Source: Flavobacterium psychrophilum (lineage in GTDB: Bacteria > Bacteroidota > Bacteroidia > Flavobacteriales > Flavobacteriaceae). From it: a stretch of 34,540 nucleotides of DNA. The stretch lies in assembly GCA_003243255.1 (NCBI GenBank), contig QFQM01000030.1, positions 1 through 34,540 of the forward strand, read 5' to 3'. A program made the position numbers and the translations under genes. This document shows, piece after piece, positions 15,482-23,018 of this stretch. Under the pieces are notes generated by a model. That model saw only the letters and a list, made by a program, of their open reading frames with translations, had not been told where the DNA came from and did not search any database. The number at the start of each line of letters is the position of its first letter. Position 1 is the stretch's first letter.

Positions 15482-15910
15482 ATGCAAGCAAACAACAACG
15501 ACAACCGTGACTGGAACAATCGCGATCGTCAGGACGAAAACAGGGAACAAAACGAATCAAAACGCATGGACAGCCAAAACAACGAATGGAATGAAAGCGA
15601 CCTTGACCAAAAAGAAATGAGGGAGAGGGAAAGATCGAATACATTCGATGCAAATGCGCGTGACAGAGGCTCAAGAACCAACAACGAAGACGAAGAAAAC
15701 TGGGAAGAAGAAAGAAGAATGGGTGGCACATCGTCTAACCGTGGTACAGAAAACAACGACTGGAACCAAAACGACCAGATGCAGCGCAGCCCGGGAAGAT
15801 CGCACAGCGAAGATCAGAGAGATGCTTCATCAAGCGATTATTACAGCGACAGAAAAGAAGATAACCGTGGACATAACAGCAGCAGAAGCAACCACAGCGA
15901 CGATTATTAA
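15482..15910 (+). CDS. Asn/Asp/Arg/Glu-rich disordered protein
   Basis: 142 residues of striking composition: no Val, Ile or Cys, one Leu and one Phe, but four Trp, each next to Asn, Asp or Glu (RDWNN, NEWNE, ENWEE, NDWNQ). Asn, Asp, Glu, Arg, Ser and Gln make up most of the chain. No signal peptide or domain. Trp-containing motifs recur at intervals, so the chain may carry short linear motifs. A strong terminator follows. Composition is hydrophilin-like (a class linked to desiccation and osmotic tolerance), but no family is recognised, and the glycine content is lower than in classic hydrophilins. Confidence 0.6.
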   Translation: MQANNNDNRDWNNRDRQDENREQNESKRMDSQNNEWNESDLDQKEMRERERSNTFDANARDRGSRTNNEDEENWEEERRMGGTSSNRGTENNDWNQNDQMQRSPGRSHSEDQRDASSSDYYSDRKEDNRGHNSSRSNHSDDY

Positions 15911-15965
15911 AATACGGGATTATAAAGTAAGAATGTTATCGGATACATTCAGAACCTAATTCAAT

Positions 15966-16002
15966 AAAAAGCGGGACAACGAAAATTTTTGTCCCGCTTT
16001 TG
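15966..16002. terminator. Bidirectional intrinsic terminator
   Basis: AAAAGCGGGACAA (15967-15979) pairs with TTGTCCCGCTTTT (15989-16001) around a nine-base loop. A-rich left and T-rich right flanks suit both the plus gene ending at 15910 and the minus gene ending at 16007. Confidence 0.88.
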
Positions 16003-16006
16003 TTAT

Positions 16007-16444
16007 TTATACCCTTCTATGGTCGGGCTTCCAATTTTGTATGGAACGTTTTATATCATTAGGCGACAGTTCCTCATTGATGGCTTTGCGTATCAGGTCC
16101 AACAGCTGGTCGTCCTGGGCAAAACGTAATGCAAACAACTGTCCTTCGCTAAGCATGCCTTCATACATTTCAAGGCGTTCGCCCGTGGTAGCAAAAAAAC
16201 GATAGCGAAGTTCCAAAAGTACTATCCTGTTTTGCAGCGTGAGCGCATAATGTTGGCGCAGCATAAAACTTAAGATAGTAATGGCTAAAAATGCAGCTGA
16301 TATAAACAGCCATATCAGCATATTATCCTTATCACAAAAAGCAAAACATATTGGGGTAATGATAAATACCAGCATTACCGGGTAAAACACAAAATGATGC
16401 GGGGTGTAAAATCGAATGTGGTTTTTATAGTTTTGCTCTGCCAT
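16007..16444 (-). CDS. DUF6526 family membrane protein
   Basis: 145-residue protein with two hydrophobic helices at about 19-37 (FVFYPVMLVFIITPICFAF) and 44-62, then a cytoplasmic helical tail with MYEGMLSEGQLFALRFAQDDQLLDLIRKA and IKRSIQNWKPDHRRV. This layout and the LSxxQLxALRFAxDxxLxxLxxxA pattern fit the DUF6526 family of Bacteroidetes. Function is unknown. It begins 10 bases after the amidase-like gene ends, so the two are probably one transcript. Confidence 0.78.
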   Translation of the reverse strand: MAEQNYKNHIRFYTPHHFVFYPVMLVFIITPICFAFCDKDNMLIWLFISAAFLAITILSFMLRQHYALTLQNRIVLLELRYRFFATTGERLEMYEGMLSEGQLFALRFAQDDQLLDLIRKAINEELSPNDIKRSIQNWKPDHRRV

Positions 16445-16454
16445 AGTAGAATTA

Positions 16455-17075
16455 TTATTTTATCTCTTTAAGGAATTCAGTTACGATTGAAGCGATTTCA
16501 TTTTGTGATGCATCACTGGTAAGATAGCCCCTGTCAATTTCATTGGAAAGGAAACCTAAAAGTATTTGAACAGAAGGAACTTCCGATTTTTTAAGAACAT
16601 AAAACGGAGCCGTTTTTACACCTCTTACTTTGTATCCTTTATCTCCAAATTTATCTGAAAGCCTGTTAGCATACATTTCAGACTTTTTTGAATTCTCTCC
16701 GTTTTCACTAATAAAGAATTCCATTCCTGAAGCCTCATCAAGTTTATTATGATTAACGTGTAGTGAAAGCATTAAATCAGGTTTAATAGAATTTACAGTG
16801 GTTACACGTTCACTAAGATCTGTGAATTCGTCGCCTTCACGTGTAAAATGCAGCACAACTTCTTTATCATTATTTAGTGCCTTGATTTTTGAAGTGATTG
16901 CTTCGGTAATCTGTTTTTCGGTAAATTCATTATGTTTTGCTCCATAATCTTTACCTCCATGACCCGCGTCAATAACAACATTAATAACACGTTTTGGCTC
17001 TTCTGATTTTGGCATTGCAAAGGCAAAACATACACCTACTGCTAAAATCACTAAAAATTGAAACGCTTTTTTCAT
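16455..17075 (-). CDS. Amidase_3 domain protein (N-acetylmuramoyl-L-alanine amidase family), catalytic Glu apparently missing
   Basis: 206 residues with a signal peptide or short anchor (about 1-21), then an amidase_3 fold. Likely zinc ligands are present: His39 in IDAGHGGKDYGA, Glu53 in FTEKQIT and His106 in LSLHVNHN. The usual C-terminal motif P-x-V-L-V-E-x-G-F-x-S-N appears here as PSVQILLGFLSN (167-178), so Leu172 stands where the catalytic Glu normally is. The bases there (CTT TTA GGT TTC on the coding strand) give no hint of a frameshift. The enzyme would normally cleave the bond between MurNAc and the stem peptide. This copy may be inactive or regulatory. It starts 30 bases after a TATATTTG element. 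Confidence 0.85.
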   Translation of the reverse strand: MKKAFQFLVILAVGVCFAFAMPKSEEPKRVINVVIDAGHGGKDYGAKHNEFTEKQITEAITSKIKALNNDKEVVLHFTREGDEFTDLSERVTTVNSIKPDLMLSLHVNHNKLDEASGMEFFISENGENSKKSEMYANRLSDKFGDKGYKVRGVKTAPFYVLKKSEVPSVQILLGFLSNEIDRGYLTSDASQNEIASIVTEFLKEIK

Positions 17076-17104
17076 ATCCGGTTGGTTTTAGGTTTATATA
17101 AACT

Positions 17105-17112
17105 CAAATATA
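17105..17112 (-). promoter_or_regulatory. Promoter -7 element TATATTTG before the amidase-like gene
   Basis: On the minus strand TATATTTG matches TAnnTTTG, 29 bases before the ATG at 17075. No TTG is seen at 17-23 bases upstream. Confidence 0.5.
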
Positions 17113-17142
17113 GTCAAAAAAATGTAATCTTATACCTATAAT

Positions 17143-17703
17143 TTAAGCAATGCGTTTTCCTTCTGTACTCGCATTCAGCAGTTTTTCAAAACGGGATTGC
17201 CTGGTCTTTTCCTGTTTTGCCGAAACAATAAGGTGCAGCATTACCTTGCGATACCCCGGAGGCTGCGCCATGAAAAACTCCCATGCGGCTTTGTTAGCTC
17301 TAAACTGCTTCTCCATTTCGGCAGGCAGTACAGCATCTTCTGTACGCTCGTGCGAATATACTCTCGATTTATGCTCCTTACGCTTTTCATAAGCTGCAAG
17401 TCCGGCAGGTTTTACAAGGCCTTGTTTGATGAGGCTTTCCATCTTATCAATATTAATCGCGCTCCAGATGCTTGTAGGTTTTCTTGGTGTAAAGCGTATG
17501 GTATAACTCTCCTCACCTAACGATTTTCGAACCCCGTCTATCCATCCATAACATAATGCCTGATCTACCGATTCGGGCCAGGTAATACTCGGCTTGCCAC
17601 TATTGGTTTTATAAAAACCAACAAGCAGTTCGATCTCTTTTTCGGAATTCTTATCGAGCCATTCCCGAAAATCGGCTGGTGTAGTAAAAAAATGAGGTTC
17701 CAT
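17143..17703 (-). CDS. YdeI/OmpD-associated family protein (OmdA)
   Basis: 186-residue cytoplasmic protein of the YdeI/OmdA family. Telling segments are FREWLDKNSEKEIELLVGFYKTNSGKPSITWPESVDQALCYGWIDGVRK (11-59), FTPRKPTSIWSAINIDKMESLIKQGLVKPAGLAAYE (70-105) and the C-terminal FRANKAAWEFFMAQPPGYRKVMLHLI. Members occur next to stress and antimicrobial-peptide-response genes, but the molecular function is not established. It starts directly at the stop of the upstream HAD gene with no gap, so it is almost certainly in the same operon. Confidence 0.9.
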   Translation of the reverse strand: MEPHFFTTPADFREWLDKNSEKEIELLVGFYKTNSGKPSITWPESVDQALCYGWIDGVRKSLGEESYTIRFTPRKPTSIWSAINIDKMESLIKQGLVKPAGLAAYEKRKEHKSRVYSHERTEDAVLPAEMEKQFRANKAAWEFFMAQPPGYRKVMLHLIVSAKQEKTRQSRFEKLLNASTEGKRIA

Positions 17704-18393
17704 TTATTGCAGTAATAATGGTAATAGCTGTGCAATATTTTCAGCTTCCTTAAAATTAGGATGTTCAATAGTATGATCTATCTGTTCGTGTAGCCATGTG
17801 GTATGAAAAGGAATATGACAGGCATGGCCTCCTATTTCAAGTACCGGCAATACATCTGATTTAAGGGAGTTGCCTATCATCAAAAACTCAGATGGTTCTA
17901 CCTCAAGTCGTTTCAGCATCTTCTCATAATCTATCTTCTGCTTATCAGACATTACCTCAATATGGTGAAAATAATGTCCCAAGCCTGAATCGTGCAGTTT
18001 ACGATGCTGGTCTTTCAGGTCGCCTTTTGTAGCTACAACCAGTTTGTATTTTCCATGTAATGCTTTTAGGGCTTCATCAACACCTTCGATTAAATCTACA
18101 GGCTTTTCAAGCATCTCTTTACCATATTCAATGATCTTGGCAATAGCTTCAATACTGATCGTATTCTCCGAAATCTTTATTGCAGCTTCAATCATACTCA
18201 ATATATAGGCCTTAATACCATAACCGTATACATCGAGGTTATCTATCTCAATCTTAAAAAGCTCTTTGGCAATGCTGTGTTGCGGAAGGTAATCCGCCAT
18301 CAGACCATAGAATTTGTGCTCGGTTTCCTGAAAAAAGGGTTCGTTTACCCAAAGGGTATCATCGGCATCAAAAGCGATTACTTTAATATTCAT
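17704..18393 (-). CDS. HAD family hydrolase
   Basis: 229-residue phosphatase-type HAD protein. Motif I is IAFDADDTLWVNE (Asp9 nucleophile, Asp11 acid/base), a Thr/Ser motif with Lys appears in KLVVATKGDLKDQHRKL, and motif III/IV is FLMIGNSLKSDVLPVLEIG. An inserted helical cap lies between about residues 20 and 100, as in subfamily I HADs. I use the ATG at 18393; a TTG nine bases upstream is possible but less likely. The substrate is unknown; related proteins include nucleotidases and haloacid dehalogenases. It lies 51 bases downstream of the AlkZ-like gene. Confidence 0.9.
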   Translation of the reverse strand: MNIKVIAFDADDTLWVNEPFFQETEHKFYGLMADYLPQHSIAKELFKIEIDNLDVYGYGIKAYILSMIEAAIKISENTISIEAIAKIIEYGKEMLEKPVDLIEGVDEALKALHGKYKLVVATKGDLKDQHRKLHDSGLGHYFHHIEVMSDKQKIDYEKMLKRLEVEPSEFLMIGNSLKSDVLPVLEIGGHACHIPFHTTWLHEQIDHTIEHPNFKEAENIAQLLPLLLQ

Positions 18394-18444
18394 GGATGGC
18401 AATTTTCTTCAAATTTAAGCGAAATTGTGAGCTTTTACAACGCC

Positions 18445-19512
18445 TTATTCACTCACTGTGTTTATAATCGGTGTCTTATCCAGAAAACGGGCATAGTCAT
18501 CTACAGCTTTAATAATAGCAGTATCCGTTGCTTTATATGGTGCAAATATATCAAGGTCAAGTTGTACCGAATCTTTCTGAATAATACGTTTCCATGTTCC
18601 GGCTATGGTTCCATCGGCAATGATTGCCCTGTCGAAAATACTTGCTGTTTTTATAACTTCAGGATTATTAAGTGCCGAACGGTCTTTATAAGCAATGCCA
18701 TACTCATCATAATCAGGCATCAGGAAACTTACTTCCTTTTTCCCGGATGTCATAGCATACGGAAAATAATAATCAACATTATTGATGGTTGTTTTATCCA
18801 CTTCAGCGGCAATCATTGCTAATCCGTCTTTTGCATCCTTAACGGTAAGACCGCTCCATGTGGTAAAATCTTTTACCGATGCCGGACCACGAGTAGTGAA
18901 ATACCTCAGACACAATTCGCGCAAGGCCTCTTCCCTGATCAGCTGTTTTGCTTTTGGTGTGCGTTCTTCGATAAGTGCATAAGTAAACTGATTGCCCTGT
19001 CTTGGGCCACTGCAAATGAGGCCTGTCAGTTCAGCCTGCATCATGATACAGCTCATAAATATACTGTCGCCTTCAATATTTATTTTCTTCAACCCGGCAC
19101 GAATAGCATCACGTGTAGCATAATTGTTATCCCTGAGCATCTTTTCAATCACCTTAAAGCAGCTGCTGAAAAGCTTGTCATCAATATTGTATTTGCGATA
19201 CATCGAACCATTTGAAGCTATCACGCGTGGAGCAGCTATGGTAAGCATCCAGCGAATATCATCCTGTGCGACAAAATGCCACGTAGGTCTCAGCAGGTGT
19301 GTCCGCAATATAGAACCATCGTTAAAGGCTTTTTCTATCACATCATCTGTTGGAGAGTTTGCCATACGTAGCGCAATAGCATATTTTGCCATTGCATATT
19401 CCTGTGCCTGCATGGCTCCCAGATAACTAACCACTTCTTCAGGCTTTGTGAAATTTGACTCTGTAAGCTTTTGATTGTGCTGCCTGCGCAGCCTGATTTC
19501 CTGTGGACTCAT
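18445..19512 (-). CDS. Winged-helix DNA-binding protein (HTH_42), AlkZ-like putative DNA glycosylase
   Basis: 355-residue member of the HTH_42 superfamily. AlkZ (Streptomyces) and AlkX/YcaQ (E. coli) of this family unhook DNA interstrand crosslinks or remove alkylated bases. The N-terminal block LGAMQAQEYAMAKYAIALR carries a Q-x-Q motif (Gln35, Gln37) at the position of AlkZ's catalytic QxQ. It is followed by ILRTHLLRPTWHFVAQDDIRWM, which matches the RxTxH element. The ATG at 19512 overlaps the upstream stop as TAATG, indicating translational coupling; an in-frame start 14 codons further upstream lies inside that gene and is less likely. Many members remain uncharacterised, so activity is inference. 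Confidence 0.82.
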   Translation of the reverse strand: MSPQEIRLRRQHNQKLTESNFTKPEEVVSYLGAMQAQEYAMAKYAIALRMANSPTDDVIEKAFNDGSILRTHLLRPTWHFVAQDDIRWMLTIAAPRVIASNGSMYRKYNIDDKLFSSCFKVIEKMLRDNNYATRDAIRAGLKKINIEGDSIFMSCIMMQAELTGLICSGPRQGNQFTYALIEERTPKAKQLIREEALRELCLRYFTTRGPASVKDFTTWSGLTVKDAKDGLAMIAAEVDKTTINNVDYYFPYAMTSGKKEVSFLMPDYDEYGIAYKDRSALNNPEVIKTASIFDRAIIADGTIAGTWKRIIQKDSVQLDLDIFAPYKATDTAIIKAVDDYARFLDKTPIINTVSE

Positions 19513-19880
19513 TAGGAAACTACCTGTGTAGATTGTGCGGCAATGATCTGCCATTTATCGCCGTGGTCTTTCCATATACGTGTAAATCTAAAGAAACCGA
19601 CTTCGGTATTCCCGAAAAACGACCCGCTGATTTCCAGAAGTACCGATACGATGGCAACATCACCCTCAATCCTGATCTTTTGTTCTGAAGCGATAATGTC
19701 GAAAATATTGATATTCCCTGAGGCATGGGCATCAAGGTCGTCCTGTTTGGTAAACAGTTGCCCTGTATGTGCGGTAAACATAAGGTCATCGGCAATAAGG
19801 ATGTCGAGTTCGTTTACATTGCTTGTTTTCATGGCTTCAATAAGCCTGTTCTCTAACGATTGTATCTGTTGGATATCCAT
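19512..19880 (-). CDS. NTF2-like (SnoaL/DUF4440) protein
   Basis: 122-residue single-domain protein with the nuclear transport factor 2 cone fold: N-terminal helices LENRLIEAMKTSNVNELDILIADDLMFT, then strands with RIEGDVAIVSVLLEISGSFFG and a final FFRFTRIWKDHGDKWQIIAAQSTQV. The end pattern (R-x-W-x-x-x-x-x-x-W-x-I-x-x-x-Q) is typical of DUF4440. These domains serve as small-molecule isomerases, hydrolases or binding modules, so no specific role can be given. It sits between the glycolipid-binding-family gene (6 bases) and the AlkZ-like gene (1-base overlap). Confidence 0.85.
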   Translation of the reverse strand: MDIQQIQSLENRLIEAMKTSNVNELDILIADDLMFTAHTGQLFTKQDDLDAHASGNINIFDIIASEQKIRIEGDVAIVSVLLEISGSFFGNTEVGFFRFTRIWKDHGDKWQIIAAQSTQVVS

Positions 19881-19886
19881 AAAAGG

Positions 19887-20447
19887 TTATTTGGTTTGAA
19901 TCATATCGAATAATCCCGGGTAGTGAGTGACAAGGCCATCATCATCCACCTGAATATCAGCAGAGAAATCTCCTCCTGCATTCTCAAAATGGTAATTATG
20001 GTGTCCGGCCTTGGTATATTTCTGATGGTCTTTTCGTATTACATTGGCAAGTATGTCTATGTAAACAACGTCTACCTGCGCACTTTCACCATGCGGCAGA
20101 AACAGGCCGTTTATGGGTAGTGAATTGGTAAAAGGTGAAAGTGAGATATCTATATAACTGCATCCTTGAAATTCAGGATAGGCCTTCCCTGAAATATCTG
20201 TCCAGTTATTTTCTCCGTCACGAAAGAAATGATAATGATGTTGCGTATCACGGTCATGAAAACGGATATCGAATTCCAGTACATTCCATTGCAAGTCGAG
20301 TTTCAGGGTATAATCAGCATACACGGGAACAGCATGCGCCCAGCCCTCAATTTCAGAGCGTACCATAATGGCATCACTCAAAAAATTAATGGCACAATGC
20401 TCATCGGTATCGTTCTCAATTCCACTCCAAAGTATACTCTTTTGCAT
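19887..20447 (-). CDS. Putative glycolipid-binding family protein
   Basis: 186-residue protein without signal peptide, similar to the Glycolipid_bind family (PF06475, formerly DUF1089). Indicators: opening SILWSGIENDTDEHCAINFL, the YTLKLDLQWNVLEFDIRFHD strand pair, WTDISGKAYPEFQGCSYIDISLSPFTNSLPI (about 82-112) and the final GDFSADIQVDDDGLVTHYPGLF. The name comes from a structure-based suggestion for one member and is not proof of function. It is the first gene of a tight minus-strand run: this gene, NTF2-like, AlkZ-like, HAD, YdeI. Confidence 0.82.
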   Translation of the reverse strand: MQKSILWSGIENDTDEHCAINFLSDAIMVRSEIEGWAHAVPVYADYTLKLDLQWNVLEFDIRFHDRDTQHHYHFFRDGENNWTDISGKAYPEFQGCSYIDISLSPFTNSLPINGLFLPHGESAQVDVVYIDILANVIRKDHQKYTKAGHHNYHFENAGGDFSADIQVDDDGLVTHYPGLFDMIQTK

Positions 20448-20516
20448 GACTGATTTTTACTGCAATTTAGTTAAAATTCAGATTGTTAAACAACGTTATA
20501 TGTTAAAGAGAAGTTA

Positions 20517-20543
20517 TAAAAAAAGCCTCACTTATAGTGAGGC
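20517..20543 (-). terminator. Intrinsic terminator of the M48-like gene
   Basis: On the minus strand GCCTCACT and AGTGAGGC form a perfect 8-bp stem (arms 20536-20543 and 20525-20532) with a three-base loop, followed by seven T (complement of 20518-20524). It lies 56 bases after the stop at 20599. Confidence 0.88.
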
Positions 20544-20598
20544 CAGTCTTTTGCGGCTCAGTCGTTTAATGAGCAGCAATGTTAAAATAATAAGCATT

Positions 20599-21576
20599 TT
20601 ATTTTCTTGCTTTAAGGTAACCTATCTTTTTCCCATAGTTGTTCACCAACATTCCACCTGACCCGACATAAATCGTATTTAAGTCGGTATCAGTCAACAT
20701 CATTTTGTAACCGGGCTTGTTTGACTGCGTAAGGCTGCCAATAAGATATACCTTATCCCTGTCTACCTGTACCAGGTTTCCTTTTGAGGTAACATAGTAC
20801 TTTCCGTTAGGATCAGAAGCGAAATAAGCTTCCGATACCACATTTTTGTCATAATGTGCGCTTTGGGCAATTTTTTCAGCGCGGGTTAAAACTTTAGTCT
20901 CTGTTCTCTGCGGCTGCGATACCGGTACCGCAGCTATAGTTTTAGAAGTTACAGTTTGTGATGCTGCAACTGCCGTAGTTGTAATTTTTCCTCCTGCCCT
21001 GCCCCATCCTGTAGCAATGGCAGAAAGGCGCTGGTTTTTGGGCGGATGCGTATGCGAACCCTTAAACGAAGCGATAGCGGCCATAGCTGCCTGTGCATCG
21101 GTAAGTGAGGCGCCCATTTTCTGAAGTACGAATCCAGAGAACTCATCAGCTTCCAGTTCAGTTGCGGGTTTGCTTGTTTCACTGTCCAGCGTATGCCCGT
21201 TCAGGTGATGCCCTATCTCATGCGCCATAATGCTTACGGCTGTCCATTGGTTTCCTGTAGACGAAACTATATTTCCCATAAACCTGGGATTGTACAATAT
21301 ATAACGGCTACCTTTTTTAATGACCGCAGCGGCTGTAGGTATATCGGATGAAGCACGCAACTCAAAATTAGCACGAAGCCCGATAACCGACATGATATCC
21401 TGCACCACTTTCTCCGCTACCGGACTAGCCGGTTTCATATATATAGCTTTAGCCGAAGCTTCGCCATAGTAGTTACACATTGTTGTGTATTTATCCGACC
21501 CGAATGTTTTTTGTGCCAAAGCAGGCAGTGTACAGCCCCATGCTGCAAGAACCAAAAAGATCCTGATGCTTTTCAT
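20599..21576 (-). CDS. Secreted M48-like zinc metallopeptidase
   Basis: 325 residues: signal peptide (about 1-22), a peptidase domain and a separate C-terminal domain. The zinc motif HEIGH (119-123) is followed by the third ligand, probably Glu140 in ELEADEFSGF, and a SHTHPPKNQRLSAI segment (174-187) typical of M48/BepA-like enzymes. There are no transmembrane helices, so it is periplasmic. The linker (about 195-230) is Thr/Val/Ala-rich and the last 85 residues (DPNGKYYVTSKGNLVQVDRDKVYLIGSL, then TIYVGSGGMLVNNYGKKIGYLKA) form an unrecognised beta-rich domain, perhaps for substrate or cell-wall binding. BepA-type M48 proteases act in outer-membrane protein quality control; that role here is inference. 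Confidence 0.87.
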   Translation of the reverse strand: MKSIRIFLVLAAWGCTLPALAQKTFGSDKYTTMCNYYGEASAKAIYMKPASPVAEKVVQDIMSVIGLRANFELRASSDIPTAAAVIKKGSRYILYNPRFMGNIVSSTGNQWTAVSIMAHEIGHHLNGHTLDSETSKPATELEADEFSGFVLQKMGASLTDAQAAMAAIASFKGSHTHPPKNQRLSAIATGWGRAGGKITTTAVAASQTVTSKTIAAVPVSQPQRTETKVLTRAEKIAQSAHYDKNVVSEAYFASDPNGKYYVTSKGNLVQVDRDKVYLIGSLTQSNKPGYKMMLTDTDLNTIYVGSGGMLVNNYGKKIGYLKARK

Positions 21577-21635
21577 ATAGTTAAGGAGATATAGGTTTCG
21601 GACTTAACAGTCTCGTTCATATCTGATTAACGCAA

Positions 21636-21675
21636 ATGCCCTGCCAAAAAGTGCATCACTTTACTGGCAGGGCAT
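21636..21675 (-). terminator. Probable terminator hairpin after the DUF2007 gene
   Basis: TGCCCTGCCA (21637-21646) pairs with TGGCAGGGCA (21665-21674), and AAAGTG / CACTTT extends the stem inside. It is 40 bases after the stop at 21715. The T content after the stem on the minus strand is modest, so termination efficiency is uncertain. Confidence 0.65.
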
Positions 21676-21714
21676 GTTAAATATTTTTTTACGAAAGCTT
21701 TTCTGAATAATCTA

Positions 21715-22368
21715 TTATTTCTTTGGCCAAAACCAAAAAGCAAGATAGATCACTGTCATTATTACAGACAGCGTAAGTATATTTTTTCCATTCTTACGAT
21801 CCTTATCGTTATAGGTGTAAACCATCTGTCCGTTAGGTAATGTTTTTTGTGATGTCAGCAATACATAACCGGTCACTACTCCAAAGAATCCTCCTAAAAG
21901 CGCAAAAATGTATCCTGCTGCTACCCATCCTTTCTGATCCTTTTCAGGTTTAGCCAACTGATTCAGTTCTTCCACCCGCATACTTTTAATATGGTCTTCA
22001 TCAATACCATGTCCTCTTTCTGCTAAAAGCTTACGTGCCAGCATGTAATCAAACTCACTCCACTCATAATGTTTTACAACTACTTCGCGAAGTTCTTCAT
22101 CCGTAAATGAAAGCAAATAATAATCTTCCGGCAGATCGGACATCATCTTTTCAGCTTCTTTTTCAAGCAGTGTTTGTGCCTGTTCAAAATTATCAGGATG
22201 AAGCTGCAATTCATATTCCTTAGATAATTCGCCTGACATAGCACTTCCCATTGCTGACCCGCCATCTATAAAAGTACATTCTATACCGTTATCAATAAGT
22301 AATTGCTGTATGGCGCGTGCCTCTTTGGCATCAGGGTATTTTTTAAAGGATACGTAGTTTTGAGACAT
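21715..22368 (-). CDS. DUF2007 domain membrane protein
   Basis: 217 residues. The N-terminal part (1-75) is a DUF2007 signal-transducer-like domain: FKKYPDAKEARAIQQLLIDNGIECTFIDGG and ELQLHPDNFEQAQTLLEKEAEK. The middle (80-135) is a helical region (LLSFTDEELREVVVKHYEWSEFDYMLARKLLAERG). The C-terminus has two transmembrane helices at about 146-168 (GWVAAGYIFALLGGFFGVVTGYV) and 197-214. The topology puts DUF2007 in the cytoplasm. Function is unknown. It begins 22 bases after the upstream gene ends, so both probably share a transcript. Confidence 0.82.
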   Translation of the reverse strand: MSQNYVSFKKYPDAKEARAIQQLLIDNGIECTFIDGGSAMGSAMSGELSKEYELQLHPDNFEQAQTLLEKEAEKMMSDLPEDYYLLSFTDEELREVVVKHYEWSEFDYMLARKLLAERGHGIDEDHIKSMRVEELNQLAKPEKDQKGWVAAGYIFALLGGFFGVVTGYVLLTSQKTLPNGQMVYTYNDKDRKNGKNILTLSVIMTVIYLAFWFWPKK

Positions 22369-22390
22369 ATGTTGTGTTTATAATATTGTG

Positions 22391-22951
22391 TTATTTTTTC
22401 TTTTCTAATAATTTGTTTAATGTTGCATCGGTATAAAACCTGCCATTATTCCAATAAACAACTTCCCCATTTAAAAAATGAAAAATCTCCCCTCTAATTG
22501 TTTTTGGATGATGCGAAAGGTTTTCATCTAAAATAATTTCAAATTTGAGCTTTAGTGTATCTCCGTGCTTAAAACTCTTTTTGTTAACTTCAAGTGTGTA
22601 GTGTTTAATTTTTAGCTCTTTGATAACTGAACTATCGAGTATTTCAATGATGGAATCATTTATAGGTATTTCTTTAGAAGCATAGTCAGTGAAATACACT
22701 TTGGGCAGTACTTCTTTATTCGCAAATGCTATCTTTACCTTATATCCAAACTCTTCAAATCTTGAAGCATTCACAAAAACCGTATCGCCTTTTACCGCGT
22801 CATAACAGCTGTAAAAATTATAATCCTCATACTCACCTATATGAATCTTAGTTTGCTGCACATCTATTTTCTTATTTACCTTCAGCTTTTGGGCGTGCCC
22901 AATATTGAAGCTAAAAACAGCTGCTAAAAGCAAAAGTGACATTGGTTTCAC
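22391..22951 (-). CDS. Secreted protein of unknown function
   Basis: 186 residues with a signal peptide (MKPMSLLLLAAVFSFNIGHAQ). The preferred start is GTG at 22951 since it supplies the Lys expected before the hydrophobic core; ATG at 22942 is the alternative. The mature part is basic and strand-rich (VKGDTVFVNASRFEEFGYKVKIAF, KIKHYTLEVNKKSFKHGDTLKLKFEIIL, HFLNGEVVYWNNGRFYTDATLNKLL). I recognise no family. It is divergent from rmuC with 67 bases between. Confidence 0.65.
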   Translation of the reverse strand: MKPMSLLLLAAVFSFNIGHAQKLKVNKKIDVQQTKIHIGEYEDYNFYSCYDAVKGDTVFVNASRFEEFGYKVKIAFANKEVLPKVYFTDYASKEIPINDSIIEILDSSVIKELKIKHYTLEVNKKSFKHGDTLKLKFEIILDENLSHHPKTIRGEIFHFLNGEVVYWNNGRFYTDATLNKLLEKKK

Positions 22952-23018
22952 TTAAAATGTTTAGCTCTCAAAGATAGAAGTATTTTCATTATTTTTACCT
23001 CTTACAAATTTTACTTCA

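Noticed and set aside
15648..15959. 103-codon plus-strand frame overlapping the Asn/Asp-rich gene
   Set aside because: The neighbouring frame has the better start and spacing and ends before the terminator; this one is Thr/Lys-rich because of the same biased bases.
18394..18402. TTG start for the HAD hydrolase
   Set aside because: An ATG three codons downstream gives the same fold with motif I at the expected position near the N-terminus.
18277..18822. 181-codon plus-strand frame across the HAD and AlkZ-like genes
   Set aside because: It spans two real minus-strand genes and their gap, with no domain or plausible start region.
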